Positions 11,513 through 20,269 of a DNA stretch of 64,000 bases are shown here, piece after piece. The notes under the pieces were generated by a model. It was not told the DNA's origin and searched no databases. It saw only the letters and a program-made list of their open reading frames with translations. The stretch comes from Anaerotruncus sp. G3(2012) (GTDB taxonomy: Bacteria > Bacillota > Clostridia > Oscillospirales > Ruminococcaceae): assembly GCF_000403395.2 (NCBI RefSeq), contig NZ_KE159668.1, positions 1 through 64,000 of the forward strand. Direction: 5' to 3'. Each line of letters opens with the position of its first letter. Positions within the stretch are counted from its first letter, which is position 1. The position numbers and the translations under genes were made by a program.

Positions 11513-12562
11513 TCAGGCTTGGCTGTAGTCGTAGAAAAAGAGGTTCAGGTCAACGCTGTTTGGGATGCCTGCCACCCGTCCTTTTGGACTGTACTGCCAT
11601 ATTTTGAAATCATACGGGAAAAACGGAACCTGATAATACTGTGCCATCCAGAGCGGGTATCCCTCCAACTGGGCCATGTCCAGATTTTCGATCAGAAATT
11701 TGCTGTAGGAATAATACATGGAGTCATAGCCGGCGGACCGGATGGTGTCACAAAATGCTTTGACGATATTGGTGGCGGTCTGTACCCCCATCCGGTAGGT
11801 GCGGTAGGCGGTCGTCTGGGCGCCCTCGATATCGAATACAATCGGCAGGCTGAGCTGATAGTCCCCCAGATTGTCCAGTACGAATTCCGCCTCCTCGATG
11901 GCCTCAGCCCGGCTGACCGCCTGCGAATAGAAGTAGACCCCGACCTGCACCCCCGCATTGGCCGCGCCGCGCATATTCTGGTGGAATTTGCTGTCAACAT
12001 GGAGTTTCCCTTCGGTATACCCCCGGTAGCCCAGCCGGATAAAAGCATAGTTTACACCGTCGTTTTTGACGGCATTCCAGTTGATATCCCCCTGGAATGC
12101 GGATACGTCGATCATTTTGATCCCAGTGAATAGCCCGTCGTCATACCGCTTGTCCCGGCTGCTGTCCTTCAGATAGTCCCAGTCATAGCTGTTTTTGCGC
12201 AGCGAAGGGTCAACCGGTATGTACTCGTATCCGTTCCCTTTTTTAAAGACGAACATGTTGTCCACAAAACGCTGGACATACTGCGCAGGCAGCTGGTATT
12301 CAACCGCCAGGCTTGTCAGCTCCCGCTGGGTCAGCCCGTCCAGGTCTGCAATCTCCCGGAGAAAATCCTCGTCAATGTCATAGTCTTCCGCCAGATTCCA
12401 CAGGCTGGTCACCGGGATCAGGCTGGCGGCTTCCTGCGCGATCCCCTGCTGCACAGGCTCCAGCCCCTCCGGATAGGCGGCGCCGGTCTGCAAAATCCCT
12501 GCGCATACCGCTGCTGCGCACAGCAGTGCCCGCATCCGCTTCGTGCCTCTGTTCCAATTCAT
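11513..12562 (-). CDS. Secreted GH25-family lysozyme
   Basis: The 349-residue protein has an N-terminal signal peptide (about residues 10-29) and about 115 residues of linker before the catalytic domain. GH25 motifs are clear: DVSAFQGDINW (catalytic Asp), VYFYSQA, FDIEG (catalytic Glu), IWQYS and VDLN near the C-terminus. Family enzymes cleave the beta-1,4 bond between MurNAc and GlcNAc. No wall-binding repeats are seen. A good promoter lies at 12601-12629 and a terminator follows, so the gene is monocistronic. Confidence 0.93.
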   Translation of the reverse strand: MNWNRGTKRMRALLCAAAVCAGILQTGAAYPEGLEPVQQGIAQEAASLIPVTSLWNLAEDYDIDEDFLREIADLDGLTQRELTSLAVEYQLPAQYVQRFVDNMFVFKKGNGYEYIPVDPSLRKNSYDWDYLKDSSRDKRYDDGLFTGIKMIDVSAFQGDINWNAVKNDGVNYAFIRLGYRGYTEGKLHVDSKFHQNMRGAANAGVQVGVYFYSQAVSRAEAIEEAEFVLDNLGDYQLSLPIVFDIEGAQTTAYRTYRMGVQTATNIVKAFCDTIRSAGYDSMYYSYSKFLIENLDMAQLEGYPLWMAQYYQVPFFPYDFKIWQYSPKGRVAGIPNSVDLNLFFYDYSQA

Positions 12563-12600
12563 GTTTGCAATTTCCCCTTTTTTCGACAGAATTCCTCTCC

Positions 12601-12629
12601 ATTATAATGTATCCGGCGCAAAGCTGCAA
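12601..12629 (-). promoter_or_regulatory. Promoter of the GH25 lysozyme gene
   Basis: On the minus strand TTGCAG (12629-12624) and TATAAT (12606-12601) are 17 bases apart, just upstream of the lysozyme start. Confidence 0.7.
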
Positions 12630-12735
12630 GCTTTATCCTGTGGAAAATGCAGGGCTTCTGACTGCCGGTTGCTGGCAGAGGGGCCTTGCTCGGAACAGAG
12701 ACGGGAAATGGCTTCACAAAAAGTTTAGGAGACAA

Positions 12736-12777
12736 ATAAAAAACCTGCAAATCAGCTTCTAAACTGATCAACAGGTC
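12736..12777 (-). terminator. Terminator of the tRNA-Gln/tRNA-Pro unit
   Basis: On the minus strand ACCTGTTGATCAGTT pairs with the following AGCTGATTTGCAGGT and runs into TTTTTT, eight bases after tRNA-Pro. Confidence 0.8.
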
Positions 12778-12785
12778 TTTCAGGA

Positions 12786-12862
12786 TGGTCGAGGTGACAA
12801 GACTTGAACTTGCGGCCTCTGCGTCCCGAACGCAGCGCTCTACCAAACTGAGCCACACCTCG
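12786..12862 (-). tRNA. tRNA-Pro (CGG)
   Basis: Acceptor CGAGGTG/CACCTCG, anticodon stem CTGCG/CGCAG around CGG, T-loop GTTCAAGTC, and encoded CCA. It is read on the minus strand after tRNA-Gln. Confidence 0.93.
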
Positions 12863-12884
12863 AAGAGAAGTGACTGAAACATAG

Positions 12885-12958
12885 TGGCTGCCCGACTAGG
12901 ATTTGAACCCAGACAAACAGAGTCAGAGTCTGTCGTGCTACCATTACACAATCGGGCA
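12885..12958 (-). tRNA. tRNA-Gln (CTG)
   Basis: Acceptor TGCCCGA/TCGGGCA, anticodon stem ACAGA/TCTGT around CTG, discriminator G and encoded CCA. It is the first gene of a two-tRNA unit. Confidence 0.93.
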
Positions 12959-12980
12959 ATATGTTTCAGTCACAAGTCAT

Positions 12981-13008
12981 ATTATACTTCAACTTTTCAA
13001 AAAGTCAA
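12981..13008 (-). promoter_or_regulatory. Promoter of the tRNA-Gln/tRNA-Pro unit
   Basis: On the minus strand TTGACT (13008-13003) and TATAAT (12986-12981) are separated by 16 bases and lie about 25 bases before tRNA-Gln. Confidence 0.75.
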
Positions 13009-13155
13009 TACCTTTTCTGACAATTTCGAGAAAAAGATGAAAATTTTTTGGGCTGTGCTGGAATGCCTTTTCCTTTTGGACGGATGGGTGCTGCAAAAGA
13101 TACCGATACTATTTTCGAGCCCAAAAGGATAAAATAGAAAAAAACAAAAAAAGAC

Positions 13156-13183
13156 TTGATTATATACTTTTTTGGTGTATAAT
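13156..13183 (+). promoter_or_regulatory. Promoter of the thioredoxin gene
   Basis: TTGATT (13156-13161) and a perfect TATAAT (13178-13183) with a 16-base spacer precede the AGGAGG ribosome site at about 13209. Confidence 0.75.
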
Positions 13184-13223
13184 AAAGGCAGTAAAACATT
13201 ATGGGTACAGGAGGAATTTCCAG

Positions 13224-13541
13224 ATGTCAGTTCAACATTTTACGAAAGATACCTTTCAGGCCAGCGTACTTGAGAGCACAGGTGTCGTGCTTGTAGATTT
13301 CTGGGCGCAGTGGTGCGGCCCCTGCCAGATGCTTGGCCCGGTGATCGAGCAGCTCGGCAGCGAGATGGATGGCAAAGCGGTGGTTGGAAAGGTAGACATC
13401 GACGAGCAGCCCGAATTGCGCGACCAGTACGGGATCATGTCGATCCCGACCCTGATCGTTTTTAAAGACGGGAAAGAAGTCAGCCGCGTATTGGGTGTAC
13501 AGCCCAAGCAGGCGCTGGTCCAGATGATCGAAAACGCATAG
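13224..13541 (+). CDS. trxA: Thioredoxin
   Basis: The 105-residue protein has the canonical FWAQWCGPCQM active site at about residues 28-38, the cis-proline segment SIPTLIVF, and the usual full length. It reduces protein disulfides in the cytoplasm using electrons from thioredoxin reductase, which is not in this window. A consensus promoter and AGGAGG precede the ATG, and a strong hairpin follows. Confidence 0.97.
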   Translation: MSVQHFTKDTFQASVLESTGVVLVDFWAQWCGPCQMLGPVIEQLGSEMDGKAVVGKVDIDEQPELRDQYGIMSIPTLIVFKDGKEVSRVLGVQPKQALVQMIENA

Positions 13542-13601
13542 GAGCCTGTTTCGTTTGCCGGGATCGGGAAGGACAATCCCGGCCCGGTTTTCCCCGGACA
13601 A

Positions 13602-13650
13602 AAAACTCCCCCTGCTGCGCCTGAACCGGCAGCAGGGGGAGTTTCGTTTT
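13602..13650. terminator. Bidirectional terminator between trxA and the ABC transporter operon
   Basis: ACTCCCCCTGCTGC pairs perfectly with GCAGCAGGGGGAGT, with T-rich flanks on both strands. It can serve both converging transcripts. Confidence 0.88.
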
Positions 13651-14445
13651 TCAGCCCAACAGCAGTTTGTCATCCGCTTCGTCCGAACCGGTTGCCTGCC
13701 CGAACTTTGCAAGCAGGTCTTCCACTGTGAGTTTCTTTTTCGCTTCACCGGAAATATCCAGAGCGATTTTTCCTTCATGCATCATGATGAGACGGTTGCC
13801 ATGAACGATGGCGTCCCGCATGTTGTGCGTAATCATCAGCGTTGTCAGATGGTCCTTTTGGACAATCCGTTCGGTCGTATCCAGGACCTTTGCCGCTGTT
13901 TTGGGGTCCAGCGCAGCGGTATGCTCATCCAGCAGCAGCAAACGCGGCTTTTGCAGGGTCGCCATCAAAAGGGTCAGCGCCTGTCGCTGACCGCCGGAGA
14001 GCAGCCCCACCTTGGAAGTCAGCCGCTCCTCCAGCCCCAAATCCAGGATTTTCAGCAGTTCGTAATATTCCTCCCGTTCCTTTTTGGTGATGCCGGTGCG
14101 CAGGGTACGGGCCTTTCCGCGGCGTGCAGCCAGCGCCAGGTTTTCCTCGATCTGCATGGTGGCGGCGGTCCCCATCATCGGGTCCTGAAAGACACGTCCG
14201 ATATAGCGGGCACGTTTATGCTCAGGCAGGCTGGTGACATCGGTATCCCCAATCGAGATACTGCCCGAATCGACCATCCATACGCCGGCAACCGCGTTCA
14301 GCAGGGTGGACTTGCCTGCGCCGTTCCCGCCGATCACAGTGGCAAAGTCGCCGTCCTTCAGGCACAGGGAAACGTCATTCAGAGCAGTTTTTTCGTTGAC
14401 GGTGCCGGCGTTGAAGGTCTTGAAGATATTTTTGATGTCAAGCAT
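13651..14445 (-). CDS. ABC transporter ATP-binding protein (TrpZ-like)
   Basis: The 264-residue ATPase has Walker A GGNGAGKST (about 39-47), Q-loop VFQDPMMG, signature LLSGGQRQAL, Walker B LLLLDEHTA and the switch His in MITHN. It is the last gene of a three-gene importer with a permease (overlapping by eight bases) and a lipoprotein receptor. The gene set matches the TrpXYZ / PF04392 class, thought to import aromatic amino acids or related small molecules. The substrate here is inferred only from that resemblance. Confidence 0.9.
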   Translation of the reverse strand: MLDIKNIFKTFNAGTVNEKTALNDVSLCLKDGDFATVIGGNGAGKSTLLNAVAGVWMVDSGSISIGDTDVTSLPEHKRARYIGRVFQDPMMGTAATMQIEENLALAARRGKARTLRTGITKKEREEYYELLKILDLGLEERLTSKVGLLSGGQRQALTLLMATLQKPRLLLLDEHTAALDPKTAAKVLDTTERIVQKDHLTTLMITHNMRDAIVHGNRLIMMHEGKIALDISGEAKKKLTVEDLLAKFGQATGSDEADDKLLLG

Positions 14446-15391
14446 GGACTTTGCCTCCTTTCTTTACGGGTTTGGAAAAGGAGCGGGCTTTCCAATAGGG
14501 GATTGCCAGGAAAATGGCTACGATAACAGCTGAAATCAGCTTTAAATAGTTGGTGTCAATTCCGCTCAGGCTTACCACCGCCTGTATGACGACATAATAG
14601 ATCATTGAGCCGATCGAGACCGCCAGCAGCCGCAGGGCAAAGTTGTGGAACAGTTTCGAGAACAGTACCTGCCCGATAATGACCGCAGCCAGCCCGATCA
14701 CGATTGCGCCCTTGCCCATGCTGGCATCAGCGAAGCTCTGGTATTGGGACAGCAGCGCCCCGGAAAATGCAACCAGCCCGTTGGAAAGCATCAATCCCAG
14801 GACCTTGTTGCGCTCGGTATGGATGCCCTGTGCGCGGGCCATGTTCTGGTTTGCACCAGTCGCACGCAGGGAGGCGCCCAGTTCGGTGCCAAAGAACCAA
14901 TACAGGACCGCGATCGTTGCGATAGTAAACAGGCCCACCACAAAGATCGGGTGGCGGGTGAAAGGTCGTGTGCCCTTGGCCACATCCTGCACAAAACGCA
15001 GGGAGACCAGCAGTTTATCCAGATTTTCGGGATTGGTGACATTGATCGCAACATTGGCTTTCATCCCCATGATGGCCAGATTGATCGACCACAGGCCGAG
15101 CTGTGTCAGGATCCCTGCCAGAATCGCGGGAATTCCACAGACCGTGTGCAGGAGACCGGTTGCTATGCCGGTTGCCATTCCCGCCAGCAGCGCGGCAAAA
15201 AGCGCCAGCCAGACATTTGCACCAGAGCCGAACAATACCACGAAGACAGCGCCCCCGGTACAGAACGACCCATCCACCGTCAGGTCCGCAATATCCAGAA
15301 TCTGGTATGTGATATATACGCCAATCGCCATGATTCCCCAGATCAATCCCTGGGATATGGCCCCTGGCAGCGTACCAATAAAAGAGATCAT
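14438..15391 (-). CDS. ABC transporter permease (TrpY-like)
   Basis: A 317-residue integral membrane protein with about eight hydrophobic segments and the branched-chain-type permease pattern (LDIADLTVDGSF near the N-terminus, ATGANQNMARAQGI in the middle). The ATG at 15391 follows GGAGGAGGAGA; an upstream in-frame extension of 30 residues lacks such a site and is rejected. It lies between receptor and ATPase genes of the same operon. Confidence 0.9.
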   Translation of the reverse strand: MISFIGTLPGAISQGLIWGIMAIGVYITYQILDIADLTVDGSFCTGGAVFVVLFGSGANVWLALFAALLAGMATGIATGLLHTVCGIPAILAGILTQLGLWSINLAIMGMKANVAINVTNPENLDKLLVSLRFVQDVAKGTRPFTRHPIFVVGLFTIATIAVLYWFFGTELGASLRATGANQNMARAQGIHTERNKVLGLMLSNGLVAFSGALLSQYQSFADASMGKGAIVIGLAAVIIGQVLFSKLFHNFALRLLAVSIGSMIYYVVIQAVVSLSGIDTNYLKLISAVIVAIFLAIPYWKARSFSKPVKKGGKVHA

Positions 15392-15507
15392 CGGAATCTC
15401 CTCCTCCATATGATTGATGCCGCTTTCAGGCAAACCCGCGTTATACACAATAGCGGAAAAGGGGAACCCCTTTTCCGCCATGGGTCAGCAGCTTTCGCCG
15501 GTTGACA

Positions 15508-16560
15508 TTATGCAGCAGCTTCGATTGCAACGTAGCCTTCCGGCGGTGTAAGGCCCAGAGCCTCGCACATCGGAGGGTTATATTTCTTCACAAATTCCGG
15601 CGCATACGCGATCGGCATGGTAGAGATGTCATCTTCGCCCGTCAGGATTTTTGCGGCCATTTCACCGGTCTTGTAGCCGATATCATAGTAGCTGATGGAA
15701 AGGGTTGCAACACCGCACCCGGCGGCAAGCCCTTCCTCGCCGGCAAACACCGGTATCGAGCCATGGCAGATGTTATCGATAATCGGGGTGTTGGAGGCAG
15801 CGGTATTGTCGGTAGGTACATAGAGCAGATCGCTGTTGTCGGCTGCGGTCTGGACAACAGCCGCAATATCGTTCGAGTCGGAGAAGGGGTATTGGGTGCA
15901 GGTGTAGCCCAGGCTTTCCAGCTCTGCCTGGACGGTGTCTACCTGATACTGGCTGTTTGCCTCGTTGGAACAGTAGACCAGGCCGACGTTCTTTGCATCC
16001 GGACACCACTCTTTGATCATGGCCGCCTGTTGATCCAGCGGGGCCAGATCAGAGGTGCCGGAGATGTTGCCGCCCACTGTGCCGGAAAAATCTGTAATCC
16101 CAAACGCGACGCCGTACTCGGTGACCGAGGTGCCCAGAATCGGGATATCTGCGGTCGCGGTTGCAGCTGCCTGCAACGCCGGGGTTGCGTTCGCCATGAT
16201 AAGGTCCACATTTTTGGACACAAAGGAATTGGCGATCGTCGCGCAGGTAGCGGGGTCATTGGCCGCATTCTGGTAATCAAAGGTCACCTGGCCGGGGAGC
16301 CATTTGTTAAGCGCATCCTGAAAGCCTTCAGTGGCTGCATCCAGTGCGGGATGTGTAACCAGCTGTGAGATACCGACTACATAGGCGTCTTTTTTTTCGG
16401 TCGGATCAGCAGGCGCTGCCTGGCTGGAAGCCTGAGACGGGTTGTTCTCCGTACCGGCAGAGGAAGCCGCCGGCTGGCTGCTGGTGCCGCCACAGGCGCC
16501 CAGAGATACCGCCAGAGCCAGCGCAAGCACCAGCATGAAGGGTTTAGAAGTCTTTCTCAT
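15508..16560 (-). CDS. ABC transporter substrate-binding lipoprotein (TrpX-like)
   Basis: The 350-residue protein has a lipoprotein signal (hydrophobic 9-20, lipobox LGAC, Cys at about residue 23) followed by a Ser/Ala/Gln-rich linker and a periplasmic-binding-protein fold of the PF04392 type (VGISQLVTHPALDAATEGFQ, LIMANATPALQAA, FAGEEGLAAGCGVATLSISYYDIG). It presents the substrate to the permease from the outer face of the membrane. It is the first gene of the operon and follows a consensus promoter. Confidence 0.92.
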   Translation of the reverse strand: MRKTSKPFMLVLALALAVSLGACGGTSSQPAASSAGTENNPSQASSQAAPADPTEKKDAYVVGISQLVTHPALDAATEGFQDALNKWLPGQVTFDYQNAANDPATCATIANSFVSKNVDLIMANATPALQAAATATADIPILGTSVTEYGVAFGITDFSGTVGGNISGTSDLAPLDQQAAMIKEWCPDAKNVGLVYCSNEANSQYQVDTVQAELESLGYTCTQYPFSDSNDIAAVVQTAADNSDLLYVPTDNTAASNTPIIDNICHGSIPVFAGEEGLAAGCGVATLSISYYDIGYKTGEMAAKILTGEDDISTMPIAYAPEFVKKYNPPMCEALGLTPPEGYVAIEAAA

Positions 16561-16654
16561 TCAAAATTCCTCCAGTTTTTACAATTCAACGCTTTACCGC
16601 TTTTTGTTATAAAAGCAACAGCGCAAAAAAAGAATGTGATTTCTCACGCGAATA

Positions 16655-16683
16655 AGTATAGCGCGTTCTGCCGCTGCTGTCAA
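16655..16683 (-). promoter_or_regulatory. Promoter of the TrpXYZ-like operon
   Basis: On the minus strand a perfect TTGACA (16683-16678) and TATACT (16660-16655) are separated by 17 bases. The leader to the first gene is about 90 bases. No T-box specifier structure was recognised in it. Confidence 0.85.
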
Positions 16684-16721
16684 GAAAAACATTCCGGCCC
16701 ACGCAGGCTGCCGCCCCAAGA

Positions 16722-16844
16722 ATCTGTTGCGTATTTTATTGATGCAAGGGGGCTTTTTCACTTGCAAAAAGCCCCCTCTTGCCGCTTCGCGGAAATTCAC
16801 CAAATTATGGAAAACAGGAGCAAAAAAATTGAGTAAAACTTTAG
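16722..16844. repeat. Dispersed intergenic hairpin repeat, copy A
   Basis: A core at 16744-16802 contains a strong hairpin (GGGGGCTTTTT ... AAAAAGCCCCC) followed by a smaller GCCGC-TTCG-CGG hairpin. About 20 bases later comes an AAAAATTGAGTAAAACTTTAG block at 16822-16844. The same two blocks, with different spacing, occur at 59660-59839. A divergent relative of the hairpin part lies at 44849-44905. On the minus strand copy A can also act as a terminator for the operon ending at 16916. Confidence 0.75.
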
Positions 16845-16915
16845 GGCTTGTTTGAAAATAGAGAAAAAGACGGTCGTTTCGGTTTTTCAAACAACCCCTA
16901 GATGCTGAACAGGCT

Positions 16916-17281
16916 CTAAGGCGACGGGGCCTCCTCGCGGGCATAACAGACCAGGGCGGTCCGATTAGGCATACAGACCGCGCGTTCCCCCGGGCGCGCA
17001 ACCCATCCAGCTTGTATGCAGACCTGGTCCGGGCAGTCAGACGAGAGAAACCGGATCGCGCCATCCTGTATCTCGAACGCTACAGCCTTGCCGGTTTCGG
17101 GCTGGATGCTGAAAACACCGTCTGAAGCCCGGGTGAGGTCGATGGTACGCAGGGTCTGCCCGTCGACCGAGAGTACTGCCACCGGCTCACCCGACCGGGG
17201 GAGGTAGAGCAGTGCGCCCCAGATGCCACATCCGAGAAGCAGCGCCGCGACAATCCAAAGTTCCAGTTTACGAAGGTTCAT
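16916..17281 (-). CDS. NusG_II domain protein, membrane-anchored
   Basis: A 121-residue protein with one N-terminal membrane segment (about 9-28) and a NusG domain II fold. The cysteines in SSDCPDQVC and RAVCMPNRTALVC are typical of this small family in Clostridia. Its role is not established. It overlaps the PHP gene stop by four bases and closes the hydrogenase-associated operon, a neighbourhood often seen for the family. Confidence 0.8.
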   Translation of the reverse strand: MNLRKLELWIVAALLLGCGIWGALLYLPRSGEPVAVLSVDGQTLRTIDLTRASDGVFSIQPETGKAVAFEIQDGAIRFLSSDCPDQVCIQAGWVARPGERAVCMPNRTALVCYAREEAPSP

Positions 17282-17988
17282 AACATCCGCCCTGCCAATC
17301 CATGAAAATCGGTTGTCTCCAGATGGATACAGTGGTCCCGCTCGGAGATGTTTTCGAGGTAGTGCGCGTCCGAACTGACCACGACCGTATACTGTTCCCG
17401 GATTTCGGCGTGCTGCCCGTCCGCAAAAAAACGGGCCGGATCAGCAACCTCGACCGCCCGGAATCCACACTCGGGCGGAAGGGCCCCCAGATTGGAAAGG
17501 ACGCTGTAACTCCCCCGGTCGATATGGGCAGGGAAGCACAGCCCCCCGTACTCCCGCATCAGGCTGGGCAGCGAGGAAATCCCAATCGAGGTTGCGTTGA
17601 CCAGCAGTTTCTCCAGCGTCCCGACCGGCTGGTCCTCCGCATCAAGGATGGTCTGTTCCCCGAAAATCTGCGGACGGTTTGCGAACGGCGGCAGGCAGTC
17701 GTAGACATACCGGTCAAACGCCATCGCGTTTTCCAGGGCAGGGAACAGGCAGACCACATGCACCTCCTCGGCTGTCGAAAGCTCCATCCCGGGTACCACG
17801 ACCAGACCGGTCCCTTCGGCGGCCTGCATCAGCGCGGGGCAGTTGCGGCAGGTGTTGTGGTCGGTCAGCGCGATCATCTCCAGCTCCTTGAGCAGAGACA
17901 TGTTCAAGATGTTGTTCACTGTCATATCGGCATCCCCACAGGGGGAAAGGCAGGAATGGATATGCAGGTCATAAAATACCGGCCTCAT
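17278..17988 (-). CDS. PHP-domain metal-dependent phosphoesterase
   Basis: The 236-residue protein shows the PHP metal ligands: DLHIHSCLSP (residues 8-17), ALTDHNTC, PGMELST, PAHIDR and VSSDAHYL. Such domains hydrolyse phosphoesters with a three-metal centre; the natural substrate is unknown. It sits between the DRTGG gene (overlapping by four bases) and the NusG_II gene of the sensory hydrogenase operon. Confidence 0.88.
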   Translation of the reverse strand: MRPVFYDLHIHSCLSPCGDADMTVNNILNMSLLKELEMIALTDHNTCRNCPALMQAAEGTGLVVVPGMELSTAEEVHVVCLFPALENAMAFDRYVYDCLPPFANRPQIFGEQTILDAEDQPVGTLEKLLVNATSIGISSLPSLMREYGGLCFPAHIDRGSYSVLSNLGALPPECGFRAVEVADPARFFADGQHAEIREQYTVVVSSDAHYLENISERDHCIHLETTDFHGLAGRML

Positions 17989-18320
17989 CCGCGGATCAGC
18001 TGGTCGATGGCCCGGGCGGCCTCGTAGACCGGCTGTTTGCTTCCAAGCACCGCAATCCCGTTCTGGTCAGCTTTCTCTTTTGCCTGCGCATCAAGCGCCG
18101 CACCTTCGGCAAGTACGATGCAGGCGGTATCTGCCAGCGTTGAAACCGCCATCGCGTTGACGTTGCCCATCACAGTCACCCACGCGCTGTCCGCAGGCGC
18201 CCGGCCCATCACAAAGCTGAGAAGGTCGCAGCAGTAGACGCTTTCAACCTCCCGCCCGTACGACTCCTCCCCAGCCAGAAGGGAGAACCCCAGCCGCTCT
18301 GCAACCTCTTTTACTGTCAT
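17985..18320 (-). CDS. DRTGG-domain regulatory protein
   Basis: The 111-residue protein begins MTVKEVAERLGF and continues with the DRTGG-type fold seen in the N-terminal regulatory domain of HPr kinase (YCCDLLSFVMGRA, VTVMGNVNAMAVSTL, ACIVLAEG). No catalytic site is visible, so a sensing or scaffold role is inferred. It overlaps both neighbours by four bases, and a second DRTGG-like gene opens the same operon. Confidence 0.78.
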   Translation of the reverse strand: MTVKEVAERLGFSLLAGEESYGREVESVYCCDLLSFVMGRAPADSAWVTVMGNVNAMAVSTLADTACIVLAEGAALDAQAKEKADQNGIAVLGSKQPVYEAARAIDQLIRG

Positions 18321-19663
18321 CGGCTTTTCTCCTTTTCACTATTTTCGCGGCTGTCCTCGCTGTTCGACGCTCTGGGCAGCGCCCGCGCGAGCCGGGTCAG
18401 CCCGTCGGCCATCGCGCGCATCTCGTCCCGCAGCTTAAAGATGCAGGCGTTCTCCTCCGCAAAGCCCCTCACCACATCCTCGGCAAGCGCCTTGCAGGAG
18501 GGCGCGCCGCAGCTTCCGCAGTCCATCCCGTAGAGCCGTTCCTCAATCTCATGCATCTGGCGCATCTTTTCCATTGCGGCTTTCAGGTTGGCATCCAGCT
18601 CGAGTACCGGCTCATACTGTACGGCGAGGTCCCATTGGTAGGGGGAGAGGTCGTCGTCCGGCAGGCGGTTGCAGGAAACCGGGCGGTATTTCCGGATCCG
18701 CTTGAGCTTGGCCCGCGCTACATACGGGTTCTCGACGTTGAGCACCCCGCCCACGCAGCCGCCCGAGCAGGCGTTCAGCTCCACAAAGTCCAGGTCATAA
18801 AACTTCTCATCCTCGAGGTCCTCGAGCACCCGGATCACATTTTCAATCCCGTCGGCAGCGAGATAGCGTTCCCGCAGGGCAGCGGCAGCTTCCCCGCCGC
18901 TGCTTCCCCAGCCGATTCCCATCCGGCCCGCGCCTGAAAGCTCGCCCGCGGAGACGGGGACGTCCTTCATCAGGCTGATCAAACGGGGATACACCTCCCG
19001 GATCGCCAGAACACCGTCCACGCTGCTCTTCTCGGTGCCCAGCGGCATCTTGACTGCGGTCACCTTAGCGGGACAGGGGCTGATAAAAAATGCGCCGATC
19101 TGTTCAGGGGGCAGGCCCGTTTTGGCAGCGGCCTCCCGCTTGGCGAGCCGCGCGGCAACCTCGATCGGGGCGTGCATCGGCAGGATGTTATCGAGCAGCT
19201 CTGGAAACCGTACCCGGATCAGCCGCAGTACTGCCGGACAGGCCGAGCTGATCACCGGCCGCCGCACCTGGAAGCCTGCCATATACCGGCGGGTTGCATC
19301 CGAAACCAGCTCCGCCGCGCGCGCCACCTCGAACACCTCGTCGAACCCCATCAGCTCGAGTGCGCCGATCACCGGGTCCACATCATCGAGGTTATTGAAC
19401 TGCCCGTAAAGCGCGGGCGCAGGCAGAGCAACCTTATAGGGAAACCGGTCGATCGCCGAAAAAGAGTCAAAGGTCGCCTGTTTCGCATGATGTGGGCAGA
19501 CCCGGATGCATTCTCCACAGTCGATACATCGTTCGGTGATGATCTGTGCCTTGCCGTTGCGCACCCGGATCGCCTCGGTGGGGCACCGCTTGACACAGTT
19601 GATGCAGCCGTGACACTTCTCCCGGTCGAGCGTCACCGAGTGGAAAAACGTTCCTCGCTCCAT
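18317..19663 (-). CDS. Sensory-type [FeFe]-hydrogenase-like iron-sulfur protein
   Basis: About 448 residues. Two 4Fe-4S ferredoxin motifs lie at the N-terminus (CHGCINCVKRCP and CIDCGECIRVCP). The H-cluster domain follows with ISSACPAV (L1), ISPCPAK (L2) and ELNACSGGCVGG (L3). A C-terminal Fe-S domain has CGSCGAPSC and a distal Cys. In catalytic hydrogenases L1 reads TSCCP; here the proton-relay Cys is Ala, as known for the putative sensory HydS class. A role in redox or H2 signalling is therefore likelier than bulk turnover. The ATG at 19663 follows GGAGGAATTCAGG. Confidence 0.85.
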   Translation of the reverse strand: MERGTFFHSVTLDREKCHGCINCVKRCPTEAIRVRNGKAQIITERCIDCGECIRVCPHHAKQATFDSFSAIDRFPYKVALPAPALYGQFNNLDDVDPVIGALELMGFDEVFEVARAAELVSDATRRYMAGFQVRRPVISSACPAVLRLIRVRFPELLDNILPMHAPIEVAARLAKREAAAKTGLPPEQIGAFFISPCPAKVTAVKMPLGTEKSSVDGVLAIREVYPRLISLMKDVPVSAGELSGAGRMGIGWGSSGGEAAAALRERYLAADGIENVIRVLEDLEDEKFYDLDFVELNACSGGCVGGVLNVENPYVARAKLKRIRKYRPVSCNRLPDDDLSPYQWDLAVQYEPVLELDANLKAAMEKMRQMHEIEERLYGMDCGSCGAPSCKALAEDVVRGFAEENACIFKLRDEMRAMADGLTRLARALPRASNSEDSRENSEKEKSR

Positions 19664-19843
19664 CCTGAATTCCTCCATTCCATAAAAATCCACACATACA
19701 TTCACTTTGGGGTCCTGCCCAGTTCGTTTGCAGGGAACGCCCTCTCTTCTTGCCGTTCAAGCCCGAAGTGTGAAACCCGCTGCCGCAGACGGCTCTTAAG
19801 CTGGGACAAAAGCGAGTAAAACCTGAACGAAAAAACAGGATTT

Positions 19844-20269
19844 TTAGCCGACCTGCACCTTCATCCGCACCGTTGTGCCCACGCCAACCTCACTCTCGAT
19901 CGTCATTTCGTCGGCATTCCGTTTCATATTCGGCAGACCCATGCCTGCCCCGAACCCCAGGTTGCGCACACTGTCCGGGGCGGTGGACCAGCCCTCCTGC
20001 ATCGCCAGATCAATATTGGGGATGCCGGGCCCATGGTCAGAGAGCACCATGGAGACCTCCTCGGGTGAAACTTCCACCACGATCTGCCCGCCGCCGCCGT
20101 GGATGGCGAGATTGATCTCCCCTTCGTAGAGCGCGATTGCCACCCGGCGCACCGCCCCCGGCGCTACGCCCAGCTTTTTCAGCAGCCGCTTGACATCGCT
20201 CGAAGCCTCTCCTGCCCGGGTAAAATCGTCCCCGGGAACCTCATATTCCAGACGGATTGCATCAGACAT
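19844..20269 (-). CDS. ATP-binding (HATPase_c) anti-sigma/RsbW-like protein
   Basis: The 141-residue protein is a stand-alone GHKL ATPase domain: N-box region ALYEGEINLAIHG, G1 box SDHGPGIPNI, and G2 box GAGMGLPNMKR. It resembles SpoIIAB/RsbW kinases that act on anti-sigma partners. It overlaps the preceding DRTGG gene by eight bases and precedes the hydrogenase-like gene, so it probably relays the redox signal. That role is inferred from position. Confidence 0.85.
   Translation of the reverse strand: MSDAIRLEYEVPGDDFTRAGEASSDVKRLLKKLGVAPGAVRRVAIALYEGEINLAIHGGGGQIVVEVSPEEVSMVLSDHGPGIPNIDLAMQEGWSTAPDSVRNLGFGAGMGLPNMKRNADEMTIESEVGVGTTVRMKVQVG

Noticed and set aside
16561-16915. T-box leader for the TrpXYZ-like operon
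   Set aside because: The consensus promoter leaves a leader of only about 90 bases, with no specifier loop or T-box sequence.
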